Source: Helicobacter jaachi (GTDB lineage Bacteria > Campylobacterota > Campylobacteria > Campylobacterales > Helicobacteraceae). Taken from it: a stretch of 64,000 bases of DNA. How positions within the stretch are numbered: the first letter of the stretch is position 1; each line of letters begins with the position of its first letter. The position numbers and the translations under genes are program-made. The notes beneath the pieces were generated by a model. The model did not search any database. It saw only the letters and a program-made list of their open reading frames with translations, and was not told the origin of the DNA. This document shows, one piece after another, positions 54,508 to 64,000 of this stretch. The stretch covers positions 248,001 to 312,000 of the forward strand of contig NZ_JRPR02000001.1 in the NCBI RefSeq assembly GCF_000763135.2, read 5' to 3'.

Positions 54508-55935
54508 TTACAGCGCCATACGAATGCAATCATAGAGCATATCCATATTCTGCTCTGGCACAAACTCCACGCCCATAAACTTGCCCTTAGAGATGATTTC
54601 TGAAGCGGGAAGCTCATGGACAATCACGCAAAAGACGGTTTTTGGATTGGCTTTTGGCATTTCTTTGTAGGTTTTAATAAAGCCTAGCGCGGTGACATTG
54701 CCTATTTTTTCATCAATGACAATAATATCTTGCGGCGTTTGCATAAGGCTCTTTAGCGCATCAATGGGGTCATTATTCATAGTGATAAGCAGGCTTGAGT
54801 CAATTTTCTCAATCACTTGGCGGTATTTGAGGATATTTACCATGGTTTCACGCACGATAAGCAGACTCTTGCGATTGGTGGTTTCTAAATAATGCAGCAG
54901 GTCAAAAAGTTCCTTTGAGCGCGCGGAGAGCTTAGATTTATCAAGTCCGCGTAAAAAATATCGCAAAAATGTTTTTGAGCTAAAGCTCCCCTCAATGCGC
55001 GAATTACGAAAAAACTGCTTCACTGCTTGGCTATATTTTGCTCTACTCCATAAAGTAGTGTCAAAATCATACGCCTTTGTGTCAAGCAGGGCAATAAAGC
55101 GCGTTTTAATATCCTGCGTCATGGGCGTATATACTTTGCTAAAGGCTTCAAAATGCTCTTCTTTAAATCGCTTTAAGCGTGCATTTTCAGTAACTAGCGC
55201 ATCTTTTTGATTGCCAATAAAGTTGAGCAAATCTACATAGCGCTTGCGCATTTGCTTGACTTCTTTTTCAGCCTCTGCAAATTCCTTGCTGCCTCTATCC
55301 TCGCGCTTTCCTAGATTTTTCTCCTCTGCAGCGAGCGTGCCGCTTAGGGCATTTGTTTGGGCTTGAGCGTTTGCAAGTGAGCTTTGAATCTCATCAATAT
55401 GCGTAACAGTTTTATTATATTCCACTTGTCGGGCGAGAAATATCATTTCAAAGGCGTAGTTAAGCGCGTATTGCGTCTTTTTGTAGTATCCCTCATATTC
55501 TTTGGATAAATAAATAATCTCTCTTTTTAGCTTTTTTAACACATCATTTTCAATATTAGCGTCCATGGCACATAAATCATTATAGGCAGTGAGCAAAAAG
55601 CGGCGCATACGGATAAAATCAAGGCTCAAATGCCCTGAGACAAAGTCTTTATACGCGCTTAAAATTTCATTTTCATGCGCGAAATACTCCTCAATACACA
55701 CTTTTGCGGGCTTTGTTACAGGGATTTCATCGGGGTCTATGGGCTTTGGCTTTACATGGATTTTAGTAACAAGCTTGCTCTCTACGATAAATTCTACTTC
55801 AATACCTTTTTTTAAATCGCTTAGCTCATCTTCCCACACATCAAAGGGAAAGTCAAACACACGCTTATTTAAATCCTGCTCCACCTGCGCGCGCTGCGTT
55901 TGAGAATCTACACTAATAATCTTTCCATATAGCAT
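54508..55935 (-). CDS. Conserved-looking helical protein of unknown function
   Basis: I do not recognise a named family. The 475-residue protein begins with a cold-shock/OB-like segment (MLYGKIISVDSQTQRAQVEQ, FPFDVW, KKGIEVEFIVE), followed by a long helical part with a coiled coil around residues 180-260 (SSLANAQAQTNALSGTLAAE, KEFAEAEKEVKQMRKRYVDL), and ends with a receiver-like region of about 100 residues (DIIVIDEKIGNVTALGFIKT, FCVIVHELPASEIISKGK). No membrane segment or signal is seen, so it is cytoplasmic. The layout suggests a signalling or nucleic-acid-associated role, but this is only an impression. The gene stands alone after the receptor region. Confidence 0.6.
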   Translation of the reverse strand: MLYGKIISVDSQTQRAQVEQDLNKRVFDFPFDVWEDELSDLKKGIEVEFIVESKLVTKIHVKPKPIDPDEIPVTKPAKVCIEEYFAHENEILSAYKDFVSGHLSLDFIRMRRFLLTAYNDLCAMDANIENDVLKKLKREIIYLSKEYEGYYKKTQYALNYAFEMIFLARQVEYNKTVTHIDEIQSSLANAQAQTNALSGTLAAEEKNLGKREDRGSKEFAEAEKEVKQMRKRYVDLLNFIGNQKDALVTENARLKRFKEEHFEAFSKVYTPMTQDIKTRFIALLDTKAYDFDTTLWSRAKYSQAVKQFFRNSRIEGSFSSKTFLRYFLRGLDKSKLSARSKELFDLLHYLETTNRKSLLIVRETMVNILKYRQVIEKIDSSLLITMNNDPIDALKSLMQTPQDIIVIDEKIGNVTALGFIKTYKEMPKANPKTVFCVIVHELPASEIISKGKFMGVEFVPEQNMDMLYDCIRMAL

Positions 55936-56055
55936 TAATTATCCTAAATATCTAAAATTTAAGGCGTTATTATACCTTGCTAAGCTTTAAATGCAATGGC
56001 AACTTGTTTGATAGAGAATCTAGCATAGAATCTAGCATTTTAAGTTCGCCTTAAG

Positions 56056-56814
56056 TCATACTTGTAGGGGCATGATAGAATCTAGCGCACTTAGTGTTTT
56101 TATTTTAATGCTTTTTGTTTTTGCCCATGCGTAAATAGCTTTTAGCTCTTTAGTATTGTCGCTTTGTTTAGAGCTTTGGTGGGTAAAAATAGGCGGCAAA
56201 ATGCGCAAGGGAGATTTGCTTTGAATCTTAGCCTTAAGCACAACAAGTGTAGATTCTCTACTAGGCAAAGAATGCACAAAGCACACTTCATCAATATGCA
56301 GCCCACACGCGCCAAATTCACAAAAAAGCTCATAGCATAGCCTTGCATCATAGCACATACACAGCACGCCATTTGGCTTAAGCACTCTTTTTATGTGTGT
56401 GAGTAAATCATGCAGCGGTAAAAAACAGCTTTGGCGTGCGAGATTTTTGCGCGTATTTTGCCCATGCAGCGCGCCTTTGGTATAAAATGGAGGATTAGTG
56501 ATGATAAAATCAAATTTAGAGGGTGTTTCAAAATCTAAAAAATCAACGCAATGCACCATGCCACCAAAACTCTGTGCATTTTTGCGCGCCAATATGCTCA
56601 TAGCTTCATCTTTTTCTACCAAATGCAGCTCGGCTTTACCGCCTAGATTGCATATTTCTCTAGCGCATAATATCCCCAAAATCCCACTTCCCGCGCCTAC
56701 ATCAAGTATGCGCATATGTTTTTTTAAAAAATTACGCGCAAAGTAGGCAAGGATTAAGCTATCTGTGTTGTAGCAATAGCCATTTTCAAGCTGATAAATC
56801 TCTAGCGCAGCCAT
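56056..56814 (-). CDS. TrmN6/YfiC-like tRNA or small-substrate methyltransferase
   Basis: A 252-residue S-adenosylmethionine-dependent methyltransferase. It has NTDSLILAYFARN, motif I LDVGAGSGILGILCAR, the acidic motif II LHLVEKDEAMSILARKNA, and the catalytic FIITNPPFYTKGA (NPPF), which is typical of N6-adenine methyltransferases such as TrmN6 acting on A37 of tRNA-Val. It overlaps the end of ribD by 13 bases. The substrate is inferred from family resemblance. Confidence 0.75.
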   Translation of the reverse strand: MAALEIYQLENGYCYNTDSLILAYFARNFLKKHMRILDVGAGSGILGILCAREICNLGGKAELHLVEKDEAMSILARKNAQSFGGMVHCVDFLDFETPSKFDFIITNPPFYTKGALHGQNTRKNLARQSCFLPLHDLLTHIKRVLKPNGVLCMCYDARLCYELFCEFGACGLHIDEVCFVHSLPSRESTLVVLKAKIQSKSPLRILPPIFTHQSSKQSDNTKELKAIYAWAKTKSIKIKTLSALDSIMPLQV

Positions 56815-57830
56815 ATGGCTAAATCCTCGCCTAGCGGCATAGTGTGGATAAGTTTGAAATGTGCTTTGAGATTATGCGGGATAAAATGCGCATTATTATG
56901 CGCGCCATCACACCAAAAGGCTGCGTGAATGAGTAGCATATCTATTTCATCTTTAAGCATAGAGAGCAGATTAAAGCCCCCCTCTACAATGATAAATCCA
57001 CCTAAAGCCCTAAATGCCTCTATATCCTTAATAATACGCGCGCGCGAGGCTAAATGTTCACTTATAGAATCTACATGGCGCGAGATAATGCCAATTTGGG
57101 GCAAATGTGTTTTATCATAAGGCGGCAGAGCGTAGCGGGCGTTAAGCTTAGGATTGTCTGTGTTTAAAGTCTTGCCCGAAATACATAGCCAATCACAAAC
57201 ACTCCTTTGATTATGCGTAAAAATTTGTGAGATTTGTGATGAAATGCGCCCTTGCGTGTAGCTACCATCAAGGCGATGAGCAAGTTTAAAAAGCACAAAT
57301 CTCCCCTTTTGCCTAAGTGTCTCAAAAGGCAAAAGCAAATTATGCGCAGCCTCCTGTAGTGCGGGGGATTGCACAAAAATGGCATTAATGCCATGCGAGA
57401 TGAGATATTCCCTGCCACCTGCGGCAAGCGCGTGATTATCAAGTGCGGCAATGCACACTTTTGCAAAGCCTAATTGCGCAAGCAAATGCGCACAAGGAGG
57501 TGTTTTGCCCTTATGATTGCAAGGCTCTAGGCTCACATATAGCGCGCATTCTTTAAACATTTGATTATGATTTTGCAAAAGAAAAGCGTGAATATCATCA
57601 CTCTTTTTAAGGGCTAAAATGCGCTCATCACGGCTTAGCGTATAGTAGGCTTCTTGCAGGGCTAGCACTTCAGCATGCGGGCTGCCTGCGATTTTATGCA
57701 CGCCCTGCCCTAAGATATTGCCATTTTTATCGACCACCATAGCGCCAACGCTAGGATTTGGCAGCGCTAGGCTCTGCGTTTGCCACGCGAGATTGCAGCA
57801 ATGGTTGAGTAAAATTTCATCACAATTCAA
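56802..57830 (-). CDS. ribD: Bifunctional riboflavin biosynthesis deaminase/reductase
   Basis: Catalyses two consecutive steps of riboflavin synthesis: deamination of the diaminohydroxy pyrimidine and reduction of its ribosyl chain. The 342-residue protein has the zinc deaminase site (AGSPHAEVLALQEAY, LYVSLEPCNHKGKTPPCAHLL) and a C-terminal reductase domain (RFVLFKLAHRLDGSYTQ, FIIVEGGFNLLSML). The reductase part appears shorter than in E. coli but the key strands remain. It overlaps rimP by 11 bases and the methyltransferase by 13 bases, forming a tight operon. Confidence 0.92.
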   Translation of the reverse strand: MNCDEILLNHCCNLAWQTQSLALPNPSVGAMVVDKNGNILGQGVHKIAGSPHAEVLALQEAYYTLSRDERILALKKSDDIHAFLLQNHNQMFKECALYVSLEPCNHKGKTPPCAHLLAQLGFAKVCIAALDNHALAAGGREYLISHGINAIFVQSPALQEAAHNLLLPFETLRQKGRFVLFKLAHRLDGSYTQGRISSQISQIFTHNQRSVCDWLCISGKTLNTDNPKLNARYALPPYDKTHLPQIGIISRHVDSISEHLASRARIIKDIEAFRALGGFIIVEGGFNLLSMLKDEIDMLLIHAAFWCDGAHNNAHFIPHNLKAHFKLIHTMPLGEDLAIWLR

Positions 57831-58293
57831 ATATCACCTTTATTTTTTTAATATCTGCTATGTTTAGGCTAATATTTTGATTATCTTGCCTTATCTCAAC
57901 GCGCCCATCACGCTCGCTAAAATCTTGCAAAATACCCTCAATTACACTTTTATCCATAAGCTTTATGCTTACTTGCTCGCCGAGTGAGAATACATAATGT
58001 CTAGGCTTTTTAAGCACGCGCTCTAGCCCGGGTGAGCTTACCTCAAGTGCGTAAGATTCTATATTTATATCCTCCACATCAAGCAGAGGAGAGAGCAGCT
58101 CGCTTAAATGTTGGCAATCTTGCAGGCTTAGCATGTTTTGTTTAGAATCTAGTATTTGCATAGGGGCTTTGCGCGTGATAGAAATGCGCAAAATTGGGTG
58201 ATTATTCTCTTTTAAAAACTCAATATCATACACATATAGCCCTAAACTTGTGGCGAGCTGCTCGATTTTTCCTTGTGTGGCGGGCGAAAGCAT
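57820..58293 (-). CDS. rimP: Ribosome maturation factor RimP
   Basis: Assists 30S subunit maturation. The 157-residue protein has the YhbC/DUF150 pattern: LGLYVYDIEFLKENNHPILRI, QDCQHLSELLSPLLD, the signature SYALEVSSPGLERVLKKPRHY and a C-terminal Sm-like domain with IEGILQDFSERDGRVEI and IKKIKVIFEL. It lies between rbfA and ribD on the same strand. In H. pylori rbfA and rimP follow infB; infB is absent from this location. Confidence 0.92.
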   Translation of the reverse strand: MLSPATQGKIEQLATSLGLYVYDIEFLKENNHPILRISITRKAPMQILDSKQNMLSLQDCQHLSELLSPLLDVEDINIESYALEVSSPGLERVLKKPRHYVFSLGEQVSIKLMDKSVIEGILQDFSERDGRVEIRQDNQNISLNIADIKKIKVIFEL

Positions 58294-58338
58294 GGCATTC
58301 CTTTGATTTAGATTCTATATTTTAGCAATTATTTGCTT

Positions 58339-58698
58339 TTATTTTTTGGTTTGATTTTTCTGCTCATTGGCTAATTGGGCGAATATATGCTCAAGCCTAT
58401 TGGCGTTTTGCAAGCTATCATCAAAGCTAAAGCTAAGCTCTGGCGCGCGAAACCACTCTGTCGCGCTTAGCACATAATCTTTAAGAATATTTTGCGCTTT
58501 TTTAAGGCGCTCTAAAATTATTTTGCGCTCCTGTGGGGGAATATCTGTCCCCTCGATAAACACCTCCGCGCTCTGCTTGCTGCTTGCTTTCACGCCTGTG
58601 ATAGTGAGATGATTAATGTGGGAATCTGCAAGCTCGGCAAGCGCTTGGCTTAGTACTTCTTGCAGGAGTGATTCTAGCCGCTGCTGTTTAATATTCAT
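58339..58698 (-). CDS. rbfA: Ribosome-binding factor A
   Basis: Binds the 30S subunit during late maturation. The 119-residue protein has the KH-like fold pattern of Rbf[19 protein letters not shown] near the N-terminus, [20 protein letters not shown] and [20 protein letters not shown]. An open frame begins at 58725, but GGAGGT five bases ahead of the ATG at 58696-58698 sets the start. It overlaps tgt by 11 bases. Confidence 0.9.
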   Translation of the reverse strand: MNIKQQRLESLLQEVLSQALAELADSHINHLTITGVKASSKQSAEVFIEGTDIPPQERKIILERLKKAQNILKDYVLSATEWFRAPELSFSFDDSLQNANRLEHIFAQLANEQKNQTKK

Positions 58699-59830
58699 CT
58701 GGCACCTCCATTGCTCTTTTGGCATAAAATGCGGCGCGATAATCTTTGAAGTTACCTGCTAAAATCGCCTCTCTTGCGCCTTTTGCTAGAGTAAGATAAT
58801 AATGCAAATTATGCAAAGTCGCTAAGCGATGATAGGTGATTTCTTGCGCGCGGAAAAGATGACATAAATACGCGCGCGTGTAGTGTGTGCAGGTGTAGCA
58901 GTCGCACGCCTCATCAATGGGCTTTGTGTCGTTTATAAAACTCGCAGCCTTAATATTAATCTTACCAAAATGCGTAAAAAGTGTCGCATTTCGCGCATTT
59001 CTAGTAGGCATTACACAATCAAACATATCCACCCCTAGCGCGATAGATTCTATAATATTCTCCGGCGTGCCTACGCCCATAAGATAGCGCGGCTTGTGGG
59101 GGGGCATAAGCGGTGTTAGGTGATTAATTGTATCATACATTTCTTGTGTGTCCTCTCCAACAGCTAAGCCCCCAATGGCAAAGCCATCAAAATCGCCCAT
59201 TTCTGTGAGCTGCCTGCAGGAGAGCGCGCGGAAATGCCTATCTGTGCCGCCTTGAATAATAGCAAAAAGATTATTGTCTAAGCCCTTGCCCTGCGCCTTT
59301 TGCGCCTCATGATATAAAAGACTTCTTTGCGCCCAAGCACTAGTGCGCTGTATAGAATCTGCAATGCGCTCTGTGCTTGCTGGCAGCCCTACTAAATCAT
59401 CAAGCACCATCATAATGTCGCTATTAAGCGCGTATTGAATATCTAGCACAAATTCGGGCGAGAAAAAATGCTTTGAGCCATCAATGTGGGATTTAAACTC
59501 TATGCCAGATTCTATAATTTTTACATGTTTGCCAAGGCTAAAGGCTTGAAAGCCTCCACTATCGCTAAGATAGCTGCCATGAAAGTTAGCAAATTTATGC
59601 ACGCCGCCAAAGGCTTTAAGCCGCTTTAATCCCACGCGCAAATACATATGGTAGGTATTTGCAAGGATAAGCTTTGTGTGCAAAATATGTGATAAATCTA
59701 TAGAATCTAGCGCTTTTACGCAGCCCTGCGTGCCAACGGGCATAAAAATGGGCGTTTGTATCGTGCTGTGTGGGAGTGTAAGCTCAAGCACTCTGGCTCT
59801 ATCATCTTGCGCCTTGAGAGTAACCTGCAT
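58688..59830 (-). CDS. tgt: tRNA-guanine transglycosylase
   Basis: Exchanges guanine 34 for preQ1 in tRNAs with GUN anticodons, towards queuosine. The 380-residue protein has [26 protein letters not shown], the nucleophile-bearing [48 protein letters not shown] with the second Asp, and the zinc site [18 protein letters not shown]...LHNLHYYL. The motif set is complete. It is 10 bases downstream of proC and overlaps rbfA. Confidence 0.96.
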   Translation of the reverse strand: MQVTLKAQDDRARVLELTLPHSTIQTPIFMPVGTQGCVKALDSIDLSHILHTKLILANTYHMYLRVGLKRLKAFGGVHKFANFHGSYLSDSGGFQAFSLGKHVKIIESGIEFKSHIDGSKHFFSPEFVLDIQYALNSDIMMVLDDLVGLPASTERIADSIQRTSAWAQRSLLYHEAQKAQGKGLDNNLFAIIQGGTDRHFRALSCRQLTEMGDFDGFAIGGLAVGEDTQEMYDTINHLTPLMPPHKPRYLMGVGTPENIIESIALGVDMFDCVMPTRNARNATLFTHFGKINIKAASFINDTKPIDEACDCYTCTHYTRAYLCHLFRAQEITYHRLATLHNLHYYLTLAKGAREAILAGNFKDYRAAFYAKRAMEVPDEY

Positions 59831-59840
59831 AGAATCTGCC

Positions 59841-60692
59841 TTAGGCTTTATGCGGCTTTGTTTGCTCTGCTATGTTTTTCATATAATCTCGCGCATATTG
59901 CGCTGAAGTGTGAGCAGCCTTTATCAAAATGCCTCGTAAGCCGCGTTCTTCTAAGAGTGCTAATCCTCTAATAGTCGTGCCTGCTGGGCTTGAAATGGCA
60001 TATTTTAGCTCGCTTGGGCTTGTGTGGGCAAGTATCTTAGCAAAGCCTGCAAAAGTTTGCTGCACTAACGCCGCGCTTTGCTCATGGCTAAGTCCCTCAA
60101 GCACGCCTGCATCGATTAAAGATTCTGCAATAATGGCTAGAAAGGCGATACTGCTGCCGCTAGTAGCTATGCTAGATTCTATAAGTGCTTCATCATTAAC
60201 TTGCACGCCCTCGCCAAAGGATTGAATAAAGGGGAGAATGTGTTTTTGGACTACATCGGCAAAATCTGCGCAAGGCTTGGCATTTAGGCAATAAAATGCT
60301 GTTGATGAGGCTTTGCTCCATGCTGCGATATTAGGCATAAGGCGCACATAAAAATGTGCCTTTAAATGCTCTGTAAGCTTAAGCGTAGGCACGCCCGCTA
60401 GCACGCTATAGACGCTATGGGCTTCACCTGTGAATATAAAGCTCTCTAACCCCTTAGGTTTAATGCATAAAAGCACATCTTTGCCCTCTATATCAATGCA
60501 TATTTTAGAATCTACAAGGCTAGCCTGCAGCGCTTTGGCTTTAAGATTATGCTCTGCTATGCAGGCTTTGGCTTTTTCTAAATGGCGACCGATGATGAAA
60601 ATGTGATTGTAGTGTGTGGTTAAAAAATCATTGTGTGCGAGTATGGCTTGAGCCATATTGCCATAGCCCACAACGACAAAATCGCGCTTCAT
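59841..60692 (-). CDS. proC: Pyrroline-5-carboxylate reductase
   Basis: Last step of proline synthesis. The 283-residue protein has the Rossmann start [28 protein letters not shown], the LMPNIAAW segment (family: MPN), and the C-terminal signature [27 protein letters not shown] that spans the active site (SPGGTT-like). Its start overlaps the fliW stop by 4 bases (ATGA), so the two are coupled. Confidence 0.92.
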   Translation of the reverse strand: MKRDFVVVGYGNMAQAILAHNDFLTTHYNHIFIIGRHLEKAKACIAEHNLKAKALQASLVDSKICIDIEGKDVLLCIKPKGLESFIFTGEAHSVYSVLAGVPTLKLTEHLKAHFYVRLMPNIAAWSKASSTAFYCLNAKPCADFADVVQKHILPFIQSFGEGVQVNDEALIESSIATSGSSIAFLAIIAESLIDAGVLEGLSHEQSAALVQQTFAGFAKILAHTSPSELKYAISSPAGTTIRGLALLEERGLRGILIKAAHTSAQYARDYMKNIAEQTKPHKA

Positions 60693-61129
60693 TGGGCTGA
60701 ATTATCTCTAACCGGCGCGGCTTGCTCGCCTTTTTGGGCTTCTTCTTTGTTATAATATGTGCCAATGGATTCACTTAGGCTATACATAGGATATTGCGTG
60801 CTATCAAGCACTACTTGCGCCATGGTGTGATTATCAAAGTTAAAAATAAGTGGAGCAAGAAAGTTAATGGTAGAATTTTCAATAGGCTTTTGGATAACCA
60901 TAATATTGGCAATGAGCAGGTTTTTGGCATTATCTAAATCAAGCAGGATTTTAATGCTCGAGGGGACATCAAATTCATATTCTCGCAACAAAAATGGATT
61001 TACAAGCGTGAAATGCGGCACTTCATCATCGACATTATAAAGTTTCATAAACAAATCATCAACTTTTTCAAGCTTCATTTTTGTGACCTGCTCAAATCCT
61101 AAAATCGGCGACTTGACTTCAAAAATCAT
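60689..61129 (-). CDS. fliW: Flagellar assembly factor FliW
   Basis: Binds flagellin and the RNA-binding protein CsrA, linking flagellin level to translation. The 146-residue protein shows the family pattern [54 protein letters not shown] and [20 protein letters not shown]. An upstream TTG at 61139-61141 gives four more residues, but GGAG six bases before the ATG at 61127-61129 favours the shorter form. A low-complexity tail ([15 protein letters not shown]) is present. Coupled to proC. Confidence 0.9.
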   Translation of the reverse strand: MIFEVKSPILGFEQVTKMKLEKVDDLFMKLYNVDDEVPHFTLVNPFLLREYEFDVPSSIKILLDLDNAKNLLIANIMVIQKPIENSTINFLAPLIFNFDNHTMAQVVLDSTQYPMYSLSESIGTYYNKEEAQKGEQAAPVRDNSAQ

Positions 61130-61258
61130 ATTTTGCTCCAAAATTTAGCTAGATAAAACATAACTTTATAGATTATAACACAAATCCGTATTTTTATACT
61201 AAATCGTAAAATGTAATGTGTATAATACATTTTTATTTTCAAAAATTAAAGGTTTTTA

Positions 61259-61900
61259 ATGAGAATTCGCGCATTAGTGTGTCTTTTATTTGCATTTTTT
61301 ATGTTTTTTGGCTGTGCAAAAAAGGAGGTAGAATACAATAAACCCGCTGCTTATTGGTATGAGTCTATTATCAAAGAGATTAATTTTGGTAATTTAGAGG
61401 GCGCTGATGGATATTTTTCATCGCTGCAAAGTGAGCATATTAACTCCCCGCTTGTGCCAGAGGCGATGTTTATCTTAGGGCAGGCGCATATGGAGAAAGA
61501 TGAATATATTTTGGCAGCCTTTTATTTTGATGAATATTTAAAGCGTTATTCTTCACTTGCTAATCAAGATTATGTGCGTTTTTTAAAGATTTTAACAAAT
61601 TTTTATGGGTTTAAAAATTATAGCAAAGACCAAGAGTTTATCGCCCAAAGCATAGCAGATACACAATCTTTTTTGCAGGCTTATCCTAAAAGCCGCTATA
61701 AGCCTTATGTAGAGTATATTTATCTCAAATTCCAATTAGGGCAAATCGAGCTTAATCGCTCCATTGCCAATGTGTATAAGCGTCAAGGCAAAATTGCAGC
61801 GCAAGAGGAGTATTTAAGCCGCATCGATGGGGATTTGTATGATAATCTTAAACCTAGACCTTCGCACATTCCGTGGTATGTGAGAATCTTTAATTGGTAG
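61259..61900 (+). CDS. bamD: Outer-membrane assembly lipoprotein BamD
   Basis: Essential part of the BAM complex that inserts beta-barrels. The 213-residue protein has a lipoprotein signal (ALVCLLFAFFMFFGCAKKE, lipobox FFGC with Cys19) and tetratricopeptide-like repeats: AAYWYESIIKEINFGNLEGA, PEAMFILGQAHMEKDEYILA and YPKSRYKPYVEYIYLK. Position before lon matches H. pylori (HP1378-HP1379), which supports orthology. It diverges from fliW. Confidence 0.9.
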   Translation: MRIRALVCLLFAFFMFFGCAKKEVEYNKPAAYWYESIIKEINFGNLEGADGYFSSLQSEHINSPLVPEAMFILGQAHMEKDEYILAAFYFDEYLKRYSSLANQDYVRFLKILTNFYGFKNYSKDQEFIAQSIADTQSFLQAYPKSRYKPYVEYIYLKFQLGQIELNRSIANVYKRQGKIAAQEEYLSRIDGDLYDNLKPRPSHIPWYVRIFNW

Positions 61901-61908
61901 GAGCATAA

Positions 61909-64000
61909 ATGAATTTGAATGATAATTTTCCCATGACTATACCGCTTCTCGTAGAAGATGAGCTATTTATATATCCTTTTATGATTGCGCCGCTTTTTAT
62001 TAATGATGATAGTAATATAAAGGCTGCGGATAAAGCCATAAAGGGCAATAGCCTTGTATTTATTAGCTCCACACGCAGCGACAATGCGCAGGCTTTTTAT
62101 AATGTGGGCGTGATAGGCTCGATTATGCGCAAAGTTGCTTTGCCCGATGGGCGCGTGAAGCTGCTCTTTAAAGGCTTATATCGAGGTAAGATTTTAAAAC
62201 TTATCCAATCGCCCAAAGAGCCGCTGCAGGTGGAAGTGGATATGATTCGCTATAAAGAATATGATGCTAATAAAATGAATGCGCTCCTGCAAGTTTTGCG
62301 CGAGAAAGTGCGGCATTTGGCTAATCTTGATGGGCATTTCCCGCCAGATTTATTAAAAAGCATTGAGGAAAATCACGAGCCTAATCGCATTGTTGATTTA
62401 ATCGCCTCTGCTATGCGCCTCTCAAAAGAGCAAGCCTATGAGCTTTTTGCTAAAGATGATGTAGAAGAGCGCGTGCTAGGGCTTATTGAGTATATCATCG
62501 AGGAGACGCAAGCCCAAAAGTTGCAAAAAGAGATTAAAAATAAAGTGCATAATAAAATGGAGCAAGTCAATAAGGAATATTTCCTAAAAGAGCAGCTCAA
62601 GCAGATTCAAAAAGAGCTTGGCACAGACAATGTGCGCGATGAGGAAATGGAGCAGTATCAAGAAAAATTAAATGCCCTAAAGCCCTATATGAGCGAGAAT
62701 GCTTATAAAGAAGTGCATAAGCAGATTAAGCGTCTCTCTCGCATGCATCAAGATAGTGGTGATGCTAATATTTTGCAAAATTACATCGAATGGGTGCTTG
62801 AAATCCCCTTTGATAAATATGCTAAGGAAAAATTATCCATTCAAAAAGTGGCAAAGCAGTTGGATTTAGACCATTATTCTTTGCAAAAGCCAAAAGAGCG
62901 CATTATTGAGTATTTTGCCGTGCGCGAGCTTATCGCTAAGCGCGCAGATTCTATAAATGAGAGACATACAGAATCTAAAGCCCAATTCGTTATAGAATCT
63001 AGAAAACGCGCGGATAAAAAACATATAGAATCTAAAGACATAAGCAAATATGAAAAAGGCACGATTTTATGCTTTTATGGACCGCCGGGCGTGGGTAAGA
63101 CAAGCCTTGCAAACTCCATTGCCAAAGCCATTAAGCGCCAGCTTGTGCGCATAGCACTTGGCGGCTTAGAAGATGTAAATGAATTACGCGGACATCGCCG
63201 CACTTATATTGGCGCTATGCCCGGGCGCATCGTGCAGGGCTTAATTGAGGCAAAGGAGATGAATCCTGTCATTGTGCTTGATGAGGTAGATAAGGTAGGC
63301 AGGAGCTATCGCGGCGACCCTACAAGCGTGCTGCTTGAGATTTTAGACCCGGAGCAAAATCACGCTTTTAGGGATTATTACACAAATTTTGATATTGATT
63401 TATCGCAAGTAATTTTTATTGCAACAGCAAATGATATATCTACAATCCCCGCACCCTTGCGCGATAGAATGGAATTTATTGCCGTTTCATCATACACGCC
63501 GCAAGAAAAACTAGAAATTGCTAAAAAATATCTTATCCCACAAGAGCTGCAAAAGCATGGCTTAAGCGCGCAGGATATAAAGCTAAGTGTAAGTGCGCTT
63601 AAAGAAGTGATTGAAAAATACACGCGTGAAGCGGGCGTGAGAAATCTGCGCCACAAAATTGCTCAAATTATGCGCAAAAGTGCCAAACTTATCTTGCAAG
63701 GAAGTCAATCTGTGCATATCACGCCGCGCAATCTTGGGGAGTTCCTTGATAAAATTGTCTTTGAAATCTCGCCTGCGGATAAGAAAAATCTTATCGGTAT
63801 AGTCAATGGCTTAGCTTGGACGAGTGTGGGTGGTGATGTGCTAAAGATTGAAGCCATTAAGATTAAAGGTAAAGGTGCGCTCACACTCACAGGCAGCCTT
63901 GGTGATGTGATGAAAGAATCTGCACACATCGCGCATTCTGTGGTAAAAGTGCTGATTGATAAAAAGATTTTAAAAGTCAAAGAGCATGGCAAAACACCTA
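61909..64000 (+). CDS. lon: ATP-dependent protease Lon, N-terminal part (cut by window edge)
   Basis: Cytoplasmic AAA+ protease. Translation from ATG 61909 runs open to the window end (697 codons): substrate-binding N-terminal domain (PLLVEDELFIYPFMIAPLFI), coiled helix (EYFLKEQLKQIQKELGTDN), Walker A FYGPPGVGKTSLANSIAKA near residue 390, GHRRTYIGAMPGRIVQ, Walker B VIVLDEVDKV and the sensor ATANDISTIPAPLRDRME. The catalytic Ser-Lys domain lies outside the window. Just before Walker A there is an insert of about 35 residues (about 343-380, including RADSINERHTESK and VIESRKRADKKHIESK) whose DNA carries four AGATTCT/AGAATCT motifs; I do not expect it in the family. AGGAGCATAA precedes the start. 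Confidence 0.95.
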   Translation, partial: MNLNDNFPMTIPLLVEDELFIYPFMIAPLFINDDSNIKAADKAIKGNSLVFISSTRSDNAQAFYNVGVIGSIMRKVALPDGRVKLLFKGLYRGKILKLIQSPKEPLQVEVDMIRYKEYDANKMNALLQVLREKVRHLANLDGHFPPDLLKSIEENHEPNRIVDLIASAMRLSKEQAYELFAKDDVEERVLGLIEYIIEETQAQKLQKEIKNKVHNKMEQVNKEYFLKEQLKQIQKELGTDNVRDEEMEQYQEKLNALKPYMSENAYKEVHKQIKRLSRMHQDSGDANILQNYIEWVLEIPFDKYAKEKLSIQKVAKQLDLDHYSLQKPKERIIEYFAVRELIAKRADSINERHTESKAQFVIESRKRADKKHIESKDISKYEKGTILCFYGPPGVGKTSLANSIAKAIKRQLVRIALGGLEDVNELRGHRRTYIGAMPGRIVQGLIEAKEMNPVIVLDEVDKVGRSYRGDPTSVLLEILDPEQNHAFRDYYTNFDIDLSQVIFIATANDISTIPAPLRDRMEFIAVSSYTPQEKLEIAKKYLIPQELQKHGLSAQDIKLSVSALKEVIEKYTREAGVRNLRHKIAQIMRKSAKLILQGSQSVHITPRNLGEFLDKIVFEISPADKKNLIGIVNGLAWTSVGGDVLKIEAIKIKGKGALTLTGSLGDVMKESAHIAHSVVKVLIDKKILKVKEHGKTP

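Noticed and set aside
61150-61180. Sixth repeat copy near ATAACTTTATA at 61159
   Set aside because: Only about ten bases match and none of the three hairpins is present.

Overview
The window reads as the chromosome of a Helicobacter-like Campylobacterota species, probably an enterohepatic one. The nif3-flgZ-waaA-rluA block, the def/clpP/tig block, nifS-nifU and bamD-lon match gene neighbourhoods I know from H. pylori. However, metE/metF, metA/metY and a complete pst-pho operon are present, which I associate with enterohepatic Helicobacter and Campylobacter rather than H. pylori. Species is not assignable from sequence reading alone. No rRNA, tRNA, CRISPR array or insertion sequence was seen.

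Layout. 1-9.4 kb: recA 5' part, mqnD (futalosine menaquinone pathway), an AI-2E family transporter, metY-metA, nif3, flgZ, waaA, a pseudouridine synthase and a small hydrolase. 9.6-12.4 kb: a TonB-dependent receptor broken by one stop codon, then an outer-membrane protein with an A13 tract in its promoter. 12.4-17.9 kb: prfB, an EamA transporter, ilvA, a multi-membrane protein and a pseudopilin-like protein. 18.2-20.9 kb: a second TonB receptor and a decayed toxin-antitoxin pair. 21-28 kb: pstS-pstCAB-phoU-phoB-phoR on the minus strand. 28.3-35.3 kb: an SLC13 transporter, a CsoR/FrmR repressor, comM, def, a degenerate GGDEF protein, clpP and tig. 35.4-42.4 kb: fliI, nifS-nifU, glmS, pldA. 42.4-45 kb: a large orphan membrane protein that looks acquired. 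45.3-48.5 kb: metE-metF. 48.6-54.3 kb: LpxR, NfeD, SPFH protein, a siderophore-type esterase and a third TonB receptor that is phase-OFF here. 54.5-64 kb: an unknown helical protein, trmN-like, ribD, rimP, rbfA, tgt, proC, fliW, bamD and lon (cut by the window end).

How the genes work together. metA, metY, metE and metF together make methionine from homoserine via O-acetylhomoserine and homocysteine; metY and metE share an 11-bp motif at nearly the same distance from their start codons. The pst-pho operon has two upstream clusters of GTAAA with identical spacing (22 then 11 bp), good candidates for PhoB sites. The three TonB receptors each carry a 10-11 base C/G run inside the coding region, so their expression is expected to switch by slipped-strand mispairing.

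Two window-wide signals stand out. First, the near-palindrome TAGA(A/T)TCTA occurs roughly 170 times (7-mer core, hand count) against about 13 expected from base composition, in genes and between them; it is scarce in the orphan 42.4-45 kb gene. Second, a family of five about 150-bp intergenic elements, bounded by that same motif, folds into three hairpins with compensatory base changes between copies; this is my best candidate for an undescribed structured RNA or small mobile repeat.
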